Positions 63,332 to 64,000 of a DNA stretch of 64,000 bases are shown piece by piece. The stretch is from Pontibacter lucknowensis (GTDB lineage: Bacteria; Bacteroidota; Bacteroidia; Cytophagales; Hymenobacteraceae), in contig NZ_FTNM01000002.1 in the NCBI RefSeq assembly GCF_900156415.1, forward strand, positions 868,001 through 932,000. The letters run 5' to 3'. The notes under the pieces were generated by a model. It had not been told where the DNA came from, ran no database searches, and saw only the letters and a program-made list of their open reading frames with translations. The number at the start of each line of letters is the position of its first letter. Positions within the stretch are counted from its first letter, which is position 1. Made by a program: the position numbers and the translations under genes.

Positions 63332-64000
63332 ATGAAAAACACAAAAGACACTGCTAATCTGTCACAGACTGTGAAAGAGTCGTCTGTTTGGAAAAACCGC
63401 CTGAGACTGTTGCTTTTCGGAGCGGCAACTTTCTGCGCAGTAGAGGTTTCCGCACAGAATGGTGGTAAACCTGCCAGCCAGGCCAAGTTCATCGACAAGT
63501 CGAACATGGACACGAAAGTGAAGCCAGGTGACGACTTCTATACCTACGCCAATGGCGTATGGCTGCGTAACAACCCGGTTCCGGCTAAGGAAACACGCTG
63601 GGGAAGCTTCAACCAGCTGCGCGACTTCAACATCATTGCCGTTCGCACGATTCTGAACGAATCTGCTGCTAAAACCAACGCCCCTGCCGGTTCGGTTGAG
63701 AAACGTGTAGGTGACTTCTATGCCGCCGCCATGGACAGCGCCGCCATCGATAAGCTAGGCTATACCCCGATCAAAGCTGACCTGGAACGCATCAAAGGTT
63801 TGCAGGACATCAACGCTGTGCTGAACGAGGTGGCTTACCTGCGCAGCACCGGTGCCGCTGCTCCAATGTTCGGATTCTACGTGGGCCAGGACCGCAAGAA
63901 TGTGGAAGTGATGATCCCGCAGCTGAGCCAGGGCGGTACTACCCTGCCTGACCGCGATTACTACCTGAAGAATGATGCCCGCAGCACCCGTATTCAGGAT
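63332..64000 (+). CDS. M13-family (neprilysin-like) metallopeptidase, N-terminal part
   Basis: The gene runs off the window end; 223 codons are visible from ATG 63332. An exported N-terminus with a rather long basic segment (membrane span about residues 23-41) is followed by DFYTYANGVWLRNNPVPA, the hallmark start of Peptidase_M13_N, and by a helical region ending YYLKNDARS. The zinc site lies beyond the window. Such enzymes cleave small peptides in the periplasm or outside the cell. Confidence 0.88.
   Translation, partial: MKNTKDTANLSQTVKESSVWKNRLRLLLFGAATFCAVEVSAQNGGKPASQAKFIDKSNMDTKVKPGDDFYTYANGVWLRNNPVPAKETRWGSFNQLRDFNIIAVRTILNESAAKTNAPAGSVEKRVGDFYAAAMDSAAIDKLGYTPIKADLERIKGLQDINAVLNEVAYLRSTGAAAPMFGFYVGQDRKNVEVMIPQLSQGGTTLPDRDYYLKNDARSTRIQD

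Noticed and set aside
1..64000. CRISPR arrays, rRNA and tRNA genes
   Set aside because: I saw no regularly spaced repeats and no cloverleaf or rRNA-like sequence, though reading by eye could miss a tRNA.

Overview
The window is chromosomal DNA of a Bacteroidota bacterium, most likely a Pontibacter-like member of the Cytophagales (Hymenobacteraceae); the genus is my inference. Support comes from two proteins with C-terminal type IX secretion (T9SS) sorting domains, a Bacteroidota-type promoter (TTTG, 19 bases, TAnnTTT-like) in front of hsdR, weak Shine-Dalgarno signals, many lipobox proteins, and family content typical of the order. Composition is near 50% GC except in parts of a defence island. 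I saw no tRNA, rRNA or CRISPR array. The heptamer TATACCT (complement AGGTATA) is strikingly frequent in and between genes.

Layout. 1-10.5 kb: housekeeping and surface genes (SIMPL-domain protein fragment, lipoprotein, secreted M64 peptidase, two short-chain-type oxidoreductases, TspO-like membrane protein, RidA, large secreted FG-GAP protein, TM2-like small membrane protein, agmatine deiminase family enzyme), with three copies of a dispersed intergenic repeat, a decayed duplicate and a gene interrupted by TAG. 10.5-24.2 kb: a co-oriented defence island. It holds a type I restriction-modification locus (hsdR, a PD-(D/E)XK protein, hsdM, hsdS), then a two-gene ATPase/HNH module whose ATPase seems to carry an AbiJ-like N-terminal domain, then an McrB-like/McrC pair. 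24.4-25.7 kb: an intact IS3-family (IS407-like) element with a 4-bp target duplication. 25.7-30 kb: small unknown genes, a broken gene, a GntA-like haem N-hydroxylase paired with a DUF1989 protein, and a YpfJ-type metallopeptidase.

30-47 kb: GH20 hexosaminidase, a GIY-YIG gene between repeat copies, aldo/keto reductase, serine hydrolase, a five-PAS histidine kinase, MATE exporter, MscS channel, VAT-1-like oxidoreductase, an isolated ExbD, and an ECF sigma factor with an overlapping anti-sigma-like gene. 47-53 kb: a bacteriophytochrome photosensory protein without a kinase, followed at once by a CheB-CheR-PAS-histidine kinase fusion; they probably form one light-signalling unit, with a small ABM-fold monooxygenase gene behind. 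53-64 kb: ankyrin protein, HrpB helicase, a small lipoprotein, two tandem copies of a structured-RNA-like element, a catalytic/non-catalytic M16 protease pair, fasciclin lipoprotein, a methyltransferase with a GNAT gene, and the start of an M13 peptidase.

The parts most worth following up are the layered defence island (especially the AbiJ-domain ATPase/HNH pair and the composition break inside the McrB-like gene), the duplicated RNA element at 56.9-57.3 kb, the split phytochrome/CheB-CheR-kinase unit, the GntA-like/DUF1989 pair and the over-represented TATACCT word.
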